Shown here: positions 47,934 to 58,509 of the stretch, in pieces
Position numbering within the stretch: the first letter of the stretch is position 1
How the letters are laid out: each line of letters begins with the position of its first letter
Origin: Spinellus fusiger
Lineage: Eukaryota > Mucoromycota > Mucoromycetes > Mucorales > Phycomycetaceae
Direction: 5' to 3'
DNA length: 64,000 nt
Assembly (NCBI GenBank): GCA_025094145.1
Contig: JALLLS010000110.1
Coordinates: 33,325-97,324 of the forward strand
Position numbers and translations under genes: made by a program
The notes under the pieces: model-generated
The model's input: only the letters and a program-made list of their open reading frames with translations
Told to the model about the DNA's origin: nothing
Databases searched by the model: none

Positions 47934-50136
47934 TTAGTTGTGATAGGCAACTTGATGTTCATTATGAGGCTTGTTTTGTATGTTTAAACCATCAATGAAG
48001 TTCTTATTGCTAAAGAAAGAAATAAGTTACAAGGCTAGTAGGCCTACCACTCCATTACCTCTTCAAACGATGGGTCACATCATTAAGATCCAAGTTCAAA
48101 AAGTCAACAATGAAGTCTCCAATGTCGGTGTTTTCATGGTTTCCTCTCAATTTGTCACTGTCCAAACCATAGGCATACAAGTTCACATCCACAGCAGTAT
48201 GGCCATGGGTAGCCCACTAAGAAATACATGCATTGAGCAACAAGAAAATACTTTATGATCCTTTCCTTCCTTCCTATATGTCTTTTATCTATAGTGTTTA
48301 TACTTACGCCAAGAAGAGCACGACGGCTCACCATGTCTGTTAAGTCATAGGCAAGTTCCTCATTGAGCTTGTTGCTTCCCTTCCATGCATTCAACCGTTC
48401 CAACTCATCCTTGGTAGCATCAGTAATACCAAGTCCTTCCTTCAAAATAACATGAGTTAAGAAATCAGGATCAGGGTGGTTCTCAATTTCCTTTTTCCAT
48501 ATACGAGCCAATGCTTCAGAAGAGTTGTGGACTCGTTGAATCACTTCAGGATTCCTGTTGGAGCCCAAAGAGTTAGCTTACAGAAAACAAAACAAAACAA
48601 CTACTATTGAACTTGCCATTTGTATTCTGGATAAGCTTTGCCGATCTGTCTGCCAATAGTAAATCCACCTGTTTCATGATCACTGGTAGAAATAAGGACT
48701 GTGTTGGGATTGGCATCAATAAAGTCCTTGACTGCTTGGATGACTAGGTTGTACTCATAAATCTCATGGACATGGGCTGCAGGATCATTTCTGTAGAGCC
48801 AATGGTATGTAAGAGTCAATCATGATGATAACAATAACAATAATAAAAATAAAAATAAAAATAAAAATAAAAGGAAAGGAAAGGGAAAGAGGGACATCTA
48901 CATGTAGGTTGGTAAGGATATTTACGTGTGAGCTGCCATGTCAATTCTGCTGCCTTCAATCATCAAGAAGAAGCCAGTGCCTTGCTTTTCAGAGGCATGC
49001 TTCAGAATACCCAATGCCTTTTTTGCCATTTCTTTAAGGGAGGGTTGGCTGTTGGCATCACGATCTATTTCATAAGAGAGATGCTATACTTGAATGAGAA
49101 CAAGGAATCAAATAGGAAGAAGCACCTACATCAGGAGCATACAAGCCCATCAAGGGAAGAGTTGTGGATTCTGGAGTGAGGGTATCAAACTCAGCGCGTG
49201 TCTTTTGTACTGTCCAGCCAAAGACATCTTTGGCCTCGTTAAAGACATCGCGTGTGTCCAAACGACAGCTGTTCTCTGTGAGGTTGCTAGTGAATTCACA
49301 AGCACCACCCCCCAGCATCAGATCCACAGTACGTCCTAGAGGATTATAGCCAATCTGCTGTAGGGCAATGTTATTCTCTGACTCTCTTCCAGGAACATGG
49401 GCAGAGAAAGAAGCGGGGGTTGCATGGGTAATACGTGAAGTAACAACAAGACCTGTCAGCATATTGTGCTGGACTTTGGCTGACTCCAATACAGTGCCAC
49501 AGGGTGCTCCATCAGAATCCACTAATGCAATATATTTATCAATAAAAAATGCAGTTTCTTTTTTTTCTTTTCTTTTTATTATAAATAGATATACATCTAA
49601 TCTTCCCTCCCCTTTTACCTCCAATAGCACCATTGTAGGACTTTTGTGCACAGGCAAAGGCAGTGGCACCAGCAGCACTGTCTGTGATCATACTGGAGGA
49701 ACTCTGGGTTCGACTGGATCCTACCAAAATAGTATCAAGAGGAAGCATGGCTTTTCTGTCCAGGCCCTCGCGCCAGCTGTGGTATTGACGGGCATAGGTC
49801 TGAGAAGCAGGACCAAATCCATCGCTCACCATCATAATCACATTGCGTGGTGGTGCCACTAGAATACATAGTAAATATTAGAATAATCCTTCTTTCTCCT
49901 TCTCTCTCTCTCTCTCTCATTTTACCTTGATCTTTGCCAAAATACAAGACAGTAGACCCAACAATAGCTACACCAGCAACCACCAAGAGTATGGAGCCTA
50001 CAATTGTACGAATACGTGGTTGCTGACTGTAAATTATCATCTTTCTTTTTCTTGATGTACCTACCTTGATAAAGCGTGCATGTCCATCATCATCTGATGA
50101 AGGTATAGAACTGTATCCTGTAGTATTAGAAGCCAT
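47934..50136 (-). CDS. PHO8: Vacuolar-type alkaline phosphatase (Pho8 family)
   Basis: A type II membrane phosphomonoesterase of the vacuole, metal-dependent. Nine exons: 50136-50065, 50022-49926, 49858-49619, 49521-49130, 49083-48926, 48790-48617, 48554-48308, 48216-48059, 48009-47934, giving 537 aa. A short cytosolic N-terminus is followed by an anchor helix (TIVGSILLVVAGVAIVGSTV). Active-site features: metal site VIMMVSDGFG, nucleophile Ser in MITDSAAGATAFACAQKSYN, GSRIDMAAHTNDPAAH, STSDHETGGFT and WATHGHTAVDVN. Intron 6 (48616-48555) has a GC donor (GCAAGT); only this splice restores the conserved YKWNPEV junction. The gene is convergent with kexin. Confidence 0.95.
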
Positions 50137-51330
50137 CCCACTTGTAATAGAGTAGAGAAATAAAGAGGTAAGCAAGGAGAAAGCAATCGTTGAAATAAGA
50201 GAACAGTCTATCCACTCCGACAGTGGTCTGCCAATCATGGAGGGGTGTTGTCTTTATTTGGTTATTGGTGTAAATAGAGTCAGAGAGCGCTTTTGGGTGT
50301 TCTGGCGCCGAGTGAAAAAAAAACACCTTGTGATGAAGGATAAGTGGCTTATTGCCATGGTAACAAAAGTGGAGAATGTATGTCATCCGATAAAGTGACA
50401 AAACTTTACTCATCCCAAACTATACTGTCATAGAACACACATAAGAATGGCTGTGCATTAAGATTTAGTATATTAGGTATATATCTATAGTATAATTGAA
50501 TATAGAATAGAATAGATTATAGAATATAGAGTATAGAATAGAATAAATAATAAATAATAAATAATCGTAAGGAAATATATATTATATTGACCTATGACTT
50601 TAACTTTGCTGTTACTGAATCGGGTTTGGTTGACTCAAACGCTATCCTAAAACATTTCAGTAAGAACCTTCCTCTTTTTCATTGTCCTGCTCAGTAAGAA
50701 TCCTTAATGTTGGATCTATTAAATACAAGTCCTATTTTCAGACTAATCTATCAACAGAGCAATTGAATAAGATTGAAAGTGAAATGGCCTCTTTAATTCC
50801 TCTTTTTATTTGAATGAGAATAGTCAGTCCTCTTACTCTTTTATGCTGTACTTTTCATTGGTTGCTCAGGGTCGTGTTTTTATTCACCGAAGGATAAAAC
50901 AGAAAGGGGTGAATCTTAAGCAGATAGAATAATATAGACGGTGATTGAACCCTCTTCACATGGTCAACAAAAGTCAGCTTATAAGCATCAGTGCAAGTGA
51001 TTCAAACTCTCCTGTTTCTATTGTCCTCTTTTTACATCTATAAGAACAAGAATATTCTTTACTGGTAAAATATGAGGAATATAAGAATCCTATTGGTAAT
51101 TAAAATATACATACACTCTCTTGAAATAAGACTGTCATTATATTCTTCTACTCTTCTATTGTCGACAATGACTTTAAATATCGGATACCCTGTTCAATTA
51201 ATACTAGAGCATTATAATATCCAGCAATAACAAGATCCAACAAGATACACTTCATTATTGTTCTTTAGATAGATTATATGCAGCATAGGTTTTGGTCAGT
51301 CATTCAACTGAGACTGCAGTGATACCTAGG
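50137..51330. other. Upstream region of the phosphatase, no gene
   Basis: AT-rich non-coding sequence with a low-complexity ATAGAATAGAAT stretch near 50490-50560. No coding signal recognised. Confidence 0.45.
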
Positions 51331-51399
51331 GAAGAAAGGATAAACGAATAGGTTTGGACCTTTTATTGGTTCTAGTTGTATTCATTTGTGTCATGTTAT

Positions 51400-51830
51400 A
51401 TTCTTGGAGATATATCTTCTTATGGTGTAGCCAATGTGGAAGTAAAGACTCCAAAAACCACAACACCCTTCAATAAAAAGAAGAAGAAAGAGGTACTTCA
51501 ACTGTATTGCAATGAGACTCGATAGTATAGATATACATGAGGAATTCAATAGACACTATGTTGTGATGGATAATATATCAATCCATAAACACTTGGGCAT
51601 AAGAAAACACATTGAAGGTTGTGGCTATGACTTTATTTATCTTCCACTCTATTCACCAGAATTAAACCCAATTAAATAGTTTTGGTCCATCACAATGAAC
51701 AAGCTGAAGAGAGAAAATCTTTTGCAGAAAGAAACTTTGAGTTCTAGAATCCGAGATGTATGTAATAGCGTGCTCATAAGTGGTCTGAAAGGTTTTGGTT
51801 GGCACTCTGTATCAAGATTTGATAATTGTA
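51400..51830 (+). pseudogene. DDE_3-type transposase remnant
   Basis: Frame pieces ISSYGVANVEVKTPKTTTPF, HYVVMDNISIHKHLGI and FIYLPLYSPELNPIK, a stop, then FWSITMNKLKRENLLQ. This is the catalytic C-terminal half of the same transposase type as at 23440-24165. The second Asp is kept (VMDN), but the catalytic Glu of NPIE is Lys and is followed by TAG. Dead. It shows that transposon debris also reaches into the gene block. Confidence 0.75.
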
Positions 51831-51849
51831 TAGAGATAAAAAGAAAGAA

Positions 51850-52690
51850 AAAAGGCAAATATTAGGGCATTCTATTGTTTCAAGTCATCAACATTTGTTT
51901 TGGAGTTTATATCTTTATTTATTTATTTTCACTACGTACATGCATCCAACGACTTTGCCTCTAAAACTGACTCATAACATGTCACTAGCACCATTCAATT
52001 TGCAAGTGTAATATGAATACTTTAGTAGAAGATGTATGTTTTATTTCATTAGTGCACATATACTATCATTGCTCTTCATGAGCTCATAGTGTGACTCATT
52101 CGACTAAAGCATAAACTATTATTGCCAAGTCCAGTGAAGGTCATAAGTCCATTCGTGTCTCATTCTTGTATGTCTTTGAGTTATCAGAAGCTTATTTCCC
52201 AAACTTAAAAGGATGATCATCATTTCTTTTAATATATTTAGTGGTTATTCTGACATGGACTATAGTTATTATCTCTTCATAGAATATAGTTTCTTTATTT
52301 TATTTCTATACTGGTTTATGATTTATCTTTCTGAAGATAGTCTAGACATCCTTCTCTTAAATAACTCCCTGGCTGTCATGGATGAGTGCATCTATAGAAC
52401 ATACACAATAGAATGGCATGAACAGAAACAATAACAATAATAGACATTGGTTTACTCAATAAAATATTACTAGACCAGTCAAATCCCGTGCATTATTTTT
52501 AACCAAGATCAATGTATAAAGAACACAAACCCCTCTACTCCCTGTCATAGTGTAAATATCAAAATAACGTGCCCATTGCGCAATCCATAGACTGCCAATA
52601 GAAACTTCATGCGATCCACGATCTCCGCCCACTGCTTTAAACTGTGATTGCCTCACTTCATATTTCATTCCATACCTCTTCTTTTTCTTA
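51850..52690. other. Upstream region of APS kinase, no gene
   Basis: An open frame at 52213-52434 is hydrophobic by AT-bias only. Nothing supportable apart from a presumed promoter for the APS kinase gene. Confidence 0.4.
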
Positions 52691-52693
52691 ACA

Positions 52694-53433
52694 ATGTCTT
52701 CTAATATTACATGGCATCACGGCGCAGTTTCCTTTGATGAACGCCAGTCTCTTCTCAACCAAAAGGTAATTGGTATTATACGAACCCCTTCCATAACACC
52801 TATTCTATTAGGGCTGCACTGTATGGTTCACGGGTCTCTCTGCCTCGGGTAAATCCACATTGGCCACTGCACTTGAACAAGCACTTTTGCATGCTGGTAT
52901 TGCTAGCTACCGATTGGATGGCGATAACATTCGGTTTGGTCTAAACAACAACCTTGGCTTTGGTCCTGAAGATAGAACAGAAAATATCCGGCGTGTTGCC
53001 GAAGTCTCCAAGCTATTTGCTGATGCTACTCTGGTGTCAATTACTGCTTTTATCAGTCCCTACAAACAAGACCGTGATTCTGCTAGAGCCCTTCACAAGG
53101 CATCTGGCATTCCATTTATTGAGGTACCTCAACCACTTGAAAAAGAGAAAAAGAGAAAAAGAGAAAAGGGTGGCTAATGCAGTAGGAATGTAGGTGTATG
53201 TGGATGCTCCCCTTCATGTGGTAGAAGAACGGGATCCTAAAGGCCTGTATAAAAAAGCAAAAACAGGCGAAATCAAGGAATTCACTGGTATTTCTGCACC
53301 CTATGAAGCACCCACCCAACCTGAAATCCATATCCAAACCCACCTTGTGTCTATTGAGCAAGGTGTTCAGACTATTCTAAACTATTTGGTTGAACACGCT
53401 TTGGTCCAGAGTGAAAAGGTTACGAAGCATTAA
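52694..53433 (+). CDS. MET14: Adenylylsulfate (APS) kinase
   Basis: Phosphorylates adenosine 5'-phosphosulfate to PAPS in sulfate assimilation. Exons 52694-52765, 52812-53123 and 53194-53433 give 207 aa, the normal length of the stand-alone fungal enzyme. Motifs: P-loop [60 protein letters not shown] and [20 protein letters not shown]. Introns are 46 and 70 nt. The gene stops 60 bp from the Dot1 stop on the other strand. Identification is certain. Confidence 0.97.
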
Positions 53434-53493
53434 TACATAAATACCACTACATCTTTAATAAACTATATCAACAGAAGTGTACATGTTAAGGGA

Positions 53494-55053
53494 TCAATGA
53501 CCATACATGCCTTTAAAGAAAGGCTCTAAACGACTTCTGTCCACAGTGGCGATGTAGTATGTTCCTCCATTGCTTGTCCAACTTACAGCATCTGAGAAAT
53601 ACTCAAACTCTTCTACTCGCAGAATAGACTCTGGAAGGTGAAATGTACGCTGATTCAGCTTATGGTTCTTTGGTACAAATGACTTTAGCGAAATAATCTT
53701 GGTGCCTTCTTTCAAATCCAAAAATAGCTGTGCTAGAGCATGATTGGTCTCCCAATCAAAGGCGTAGTTATTGACGAGTAGTACATCAGCCTTTATTAAT
53801 GTTGGGTGCATATCATTTCCACCTTCCAAGAAGTCTCCCTGTCGAAATCGGATTCTGCCTGTAGGAAATCCCCAAGCCCTTTTATAAGGCAGATGTGAGT
53901 GGATGATGCCAATGAGGAATAGAAAGGAGGAATAGGAAGGAGGAATAGGAAGAATGGGTGGGTGTGGTAGGAAGAATTGTCTTACTTCATTCTTGCTGCA
54001 TATTCCTTGAGTTGTCGTTTGGCATATTTGCAGGGTGTTTCCATGATTTCAATACCGAATGCCTCACAGCCTGTCTGTGCTGCTACTTGGAGGACTACAT
54101 TACCAATACCACAGCCAAGATCCATAAACACGCTGGAAGATACAATCCCAGTCTTTGCAATGAACTCTTTAACAAGGATCGAGTTGATTTCTCCATAGAC
54201 ATTGTTGGAGAATGCTATTATAAAAGGTTATTATACACTCTCCTTGTTTTCTTGTTTTTGATATTACCTGTATAGTTATTAAGTGCATCTGCTTGGTGTG
54301 CTACTGTTCGACTGTACACTTGGTACAGAATATGACAGGTAAGATCATAGGAAGGATGTTTCATTTGCCGTGTGTTTTTCTTCAACTCTCCCGACTGCTT
54401 TAATTCTCTCACTACTCGGTTGAACTCCTCTACTGTCTCTATGAATCCAGGACCATAGCGACGGTTACGGTGTTTGTTGAGATTTCTCATAGTGCCTTGC
54501 TGATCATCTCCCAGTCGTTTTTGTTGGCAGGGTGTCAGAAAGCAGTCGTAGATGAAATCCATTGTACGTACAAGATCTGTAATAGGGTTGTATTCGTCCT
54601 TGTCTTCTGTCGTTTGTCCTGTTGTATTCTTGAGGACTGGTTTTAGCAATAGAAAGCTATCTTATCAGTAAGACTGTCATTTTACTGGCAAGTAGTTTAC
54701 CTCTCTGCCTCATGAGCTGGGTACTCTAGTGTGGCTTGATAAGACTCTTCTCGAGATGAGTCACTGGAGGCAAGGAAATCTGTTAACGGTCAGGGCGAGA
54801 TAGTATCTTGGGTTGATGAGAGCTTACATGGTCGATACTTGTTGTGCATAGCCTGAACTAGCCTCTCTGAGTGGAGCATTGTCATTTTAGGCCGAGCGAC
54901 TTCCTCTCGTGCCCTCTTATCTCTCATCTCTATGCACTGGGATAGCCGTCTTTTCTGAGGTGGGTTAGGCAGTGCTGTCTGTTCTTGGCTTTCATAGTCA
55001 TCACTGTCCTTGTGAGATGAAGGAGGTGATAGGAGTGGGTTCAGTGACTGCAT
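53494..55053 (-). CDS. DOT1: Dot1-type histone H3 Lys79 methyltransferase
   Basis: A SAM-dependent nucleosomal histone methyltransferase. Exons 55053-54828, 54779-54701, 54656-54268, 54214-53986 and 53854-53494 give 427 aa. The N-terminus is basic and disordered (QKRRLSQCIEMRDKRAREE). The catalytic DOT1 domain has VYGEINSILV, motif I DLGCGIGNVVLQVAAQTGC with FGIE, VNNYAFDWETNHALAQLFLD and ISLKSFVPKN, then TYYIATVD. The last intron is acceptor-ambiguous; the chosen AG keeps the frame into KIRFRQGDF. The gene is divergent from Trm7 with 241 bp between starts. Confidence 0.94.
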
Positions 55054-55294
55054 ACAATATTATGATAGAAGGGTCACAGCAGGGATAAAAGAAGAAGAGA
55101 AAGAAGAAAAAAAGAAAGCACACGAATAAGAAACAAGAGAAGAAATGTAGTAGTTGTAATAGTTTTTTTTTTTTTTTGCCTAATGGGTCAATAAAAAATG
55201 TGCGACTGCTTTGTTCGCGCTTAAATTTTTCAGCCCTTGGATACATCGCAAAGAAAACGACAGGGAGAAAGAAAGAAAAGAAAAAAGAGACACC
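55054..55294. promoter_or_regulatory. Shared upstream region of Dot1 and Trm7
   Basis: 241 bp between divergent start codons. It contains an A/G-rich stretch (55085-55130) and a run of 14 T (55160-55178). No TATA box is evident on either side. Confidence 0.5.
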
Positions 55295-56645
55295 ATGGGC
55301 AAATCATCCAAAGACAAAAGAGACGTGGTACGTCATGAGAAAGTGTCTGTCGAGAGAAGCACTTTTTTTTGCTTATAGTAACATACATTAGTACTATCGT
55401 TTAGCCAAAGAACAAGGCTGGCGTGCTAGAAGTGCCTTTAAACTGCTACAGTTGGACGAGGAGTTTGAGTTGCTCCAAGGTGTTCATCGTGCTGTTGATC
55501 TATGTGCAGCACCCGGAAGTTGGTCTCAGGTCTTGTCACAGAGATTAAAGTAAGAAAGAAAAAAATGAAAAAAAAAGTGTCTGTTTTCTGTAGTGTACTG
55601 ATCAAGAGTCTAGACAGAACCACGAACAGGAGCCTCAAGAACAAGAGCCCAAGATAGTGGCTGTTGATTTGCAGGCCATGGTAAATTATAGCATAACTGT
55701 CAGTAACAACTCACATTTAGGCACCTTTGGATGGGGTCACACAACTACAAGGTGATATTACTAAGAAGTCAACCGCTGAGCAGATTATCTCTTATTTTGA
55801 GGGTGAATTGGCTGATATTGTAGTGTGTGATGGTGCTCCTGATGGTGAGCAGCTTATGTAGAATAGGAAAACGTCTAATATTTATTCTCTAGTTACTGGT
55901 CTGCATGACATGGATGAATACATCCAGGCACAGCTCCTATTAGCAGTAAGGCAATGGGCCAAAAAGAGTGCTACTCACAGATAGGCATTGAACATTACAA
56001 CCCATGTACTTCGTCCTGGAGGATGCTTTGTAGCCAAGATATTCAGAGGAAAAGACATTACACTGTTATACTCTCAATTGAAGGTGTTCTTTCCCATAGT
56101 GACATGTAGTAAACCAAGAAGTTCTCGTAACTCAAGTATAGGTAAATAAGAAAATGGAGAAGGGGAGTTTATTTATTTATTTTTTTGTTAACATTTCTAT
56201 AGAGGCATTTATCGTGTGCCAAAACTACACTCCTCCTCCTCATTACACACCCACTATGGCCAACCCTTTGTTGGATGTGCATTATGGTAAGGATAACGTA
56301 GAATGAAGAAGACGTTCTTATGAGTGCATTAGATGCTGTTAATGCGTTGGCAGGACCCAATAGAACAATTGTTCCATTCATTGCATGTGGTGATTTAAAG
56401 TAAGAGACTCGATTATGTATGAAACTAACTATGTCTATTAGTGGCTATGATGCAGACCGTACCTATCCACTGCAGGTAATATATGTGAAGAACAGAGATT
56501 TGGAACAGAAATAGCACTAATAACAGTCATCCTACTATAGACCTCCTACACATCTCTTGATCCATTGCAACCACCTATCACTGCACCTTACAAGACAGCC
56601 ATGGAGCTCAAGCGAAACAACTTTTATAATAAAGTTGCGAAATAA
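55295..56645 (+). CDS. TRM7: tRNA 2'-O-ribose methyltransferase (Trm7/FTSJ1)
   Basis: Methylates ribose at positions 32 and 34 of the tRNA anticodon loop using SAM. Ten exons: 55295-55327, 55392-55549, 55614-55680, 55721-55844, 55893-55945, 55985-56141, 56203-56286, 56333-56399, 56442-56475, 56541-56645, giving 293 aa. RrmJ/FtsJ features: [20 protein letters not shown] (catalytic Lys), [14 protein letters not shown] (SAM site), VCDGAPD (Asp), GGCFVAKIF (Lys) and EAFIVCQNY (Glu), forming the K-D-K-E set, then [16 protein letters not shown]. Intron 7 was set to 46 nt (56287-56332) because shorter options are implausible. The densest intron pattern in the window. The gene stops 72 bp from the RSC8-like 3' end. 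Confidence 0.94.
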
Positions 56646-56717
56646 TAAACACTTTATATTTCTAGACAAAGAAGCAAACAGTGGAATAGGCTATGACATG
56701 ATGGTTAATATACAAAT

Positions 56718-58506
56718 TTATAGAGATGGAGGCGCTGACTGATTCTGTTCTGGAGCAATGAGTGGCTGCTCTGTGGGTATTGCTTGAGGGAAGGAGCTTA
56801 GCTCTGTTGTTTCTGCATTGACCATGACTGTATCTACTGTTTCTGTCTCTGTCTCTGCTTCTACTTCTGCTTCTACTTCTACTTCTACTTCTACTTCTGT
56901 TTCTGTTTCTGTTTCTGTTCTGTTTCTGTTTCTGTTTCTGTTTCTGTTTCTGTTTCTGTGGTTGTGGTTGTTGTTGTGGTTGTGGTTGTGGCTGTAGTTG
57001 TAGTTGTAGTTGTAGTTGTAGTTGCTATCATGGTGGCAATTGCTCCTTCAGGTACTGCTTCAGGTACTTCTACTGCTTCAGGTACTTCTACTGCTTCAGG
57101 TACTGCTTCTACCTCTGTTTCTACTATCTCCACTACTGCTTCCACTTCTGCCATTGCTTTTGCTTTTGCTTTTGCTTCCACTTCTGCTGCTGCCATTGCT
57201 GCCTGTTTTTTATAGATCTCTTGCTGAACAAGATTCACTTTGTGCTTGAGAGCAAATCTGTCCAGTCCTAGTTGATGTCGCTCTTTCTCTAACTGTCTTC
57301 TCTCTCTCTCTATAAACTTCTCTTTCTCTGCATAATCTGCTGCTGACGTCTGGAATTGAGTAAGTTTGCTTTGAACCCAACGTGTGATAAATTCACCATC
57401 TTGCTCTTTTGTCTCTTGCTCGGAGGTTTCTATAGGCACTGACTTGTTGGCGGCAGCGGCGGCTACTCCCGGTTTGACATTGGAAGCTAAGAATGCTACA
57501 ACTGACATGATGGGGTTATCTATAGGCTTGGATACATTGAATTGAAGTAAACCAAGATCAGATGTTTTGGAATCTACATAGGGATCTTTCATGGGAAGAT
57601 CAAGGTAATGAAGTATACACTCGTCTCTGTTGCGTGTGGCAACATGTTCAGCAATCGTACTCCAATCATCAGTAAACATGGCAAGACCTTCAAGCAATAG
57701 CATGTCTTCTTGTTCAGACCATGGTGTAGTGGCTGGTGTAGTGTAAATGCTGCGTCTTGACTCCATATTAGCACTAAAAAGAACTTCATCATGGCGCTGC
57801 TTTTGTAACTGATCTATTTCCATAGGCTGATGTAAAAAATGTGTTGCAGTGAGTGTGGTGTCAGCAGTGGAATCAGTAGTAGTATCAGTAGCTGTGGTGG
57901 TGTCCATAGCAGTGGTGGCATCCATCGCACTATCATCAACAGCGTCTGCAGTAGTATCCATCACATTATCTAAATCGCTCTCTATATCAACACTGCGGGA
58001 AACAAGGCCTTTGGGCATATCCATTATCATTTTGAATTGACCAGCAAAAGGTGGCCCAATATTAGAGGGTCTTGTACTAGGATCAATCTAAGAAGATATA
58101 TAAATATATATAAATAAAAATACACACGAGTGCCATCAACCTTGTTATTTACCTGATAGTTAATCAGTCCCCACTGCTCAAGAAAGGCATGCACACGAAT
58201 AATAGCACACACGTCTCCTGTCACGTTGCGTCGGCAGGCAGTAACTGTAAGGTATTCCAAGGGCTTCAGACGATATGTATTCACCATAAAATCCCTATAA
58301 TCTTTATAAACACTTGGGGACTTTGATCTGTTGCGTTGATTAAAGAACTCTGGAAGAAAACGTCGTTCAATATCATGAATCTTGTTTGACTCAAACCACG
58401 CGGCATAAGAAGGTACAATAATCTCATGTATCTGAACAGGCAAGTACTTCCGTGCTTCGTCTTCCTGGTGATGATGAAGGTTTTCGGCTTCAACCATTGA
58501 TATCAT
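56718..58506 (-). CDS. SWIRM-SANT chromatin remodelling subunit (RSC8/Swi3-like)
   Basis: A scaffold subunit of SWI/SNF or RSC complexes. Exon 1 is 58506-58153 (a second ATG at 58497 is also good) and exon 2 starts at 58087 after a 65-nt intron. The SWIRM domain covers about residues 15-118 ([50 protein letters not shown]). The SANT domain follows an Asp/Thr-rich linker ([20 protein letters not shown], then [12 protein letters not shown]). Next is a coiled coil ([19 protein letters not shown]). The end is a low-complexity tail of Ala/Glu/Val, Thr and Glu-Thr repeats. The frame as sequenced stops at 56891 within the repeat. A one-base frame shift there opens another frame of normal composition to 56718 (ending [11 protein letters not shown]), so the end may be a sequencing or slippage artefact. 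Confidence 0.9.
56820..57030 (-). repeat. Coding microsatellite in the RSC8-like tail
   Basis: Runs of TTCTG/TTTCTG hexamers and GTTGTG/GTTGTA units (plus strand) encoding Glu-Thr, Glu-Val and poly-Thr. One hexamer unit around 56916-56921 lacks a base, which shifts the frame. Confidence 0.9.
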
Positions 58507-58509
58507 CAA

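Noticed and set aside
56287..56311. 22-25 nt intron in Trm7
   Set aside because: Too short for spliceosomal splicing; a 46-nt intron ending at 56332 keeps the frame and fits the family.
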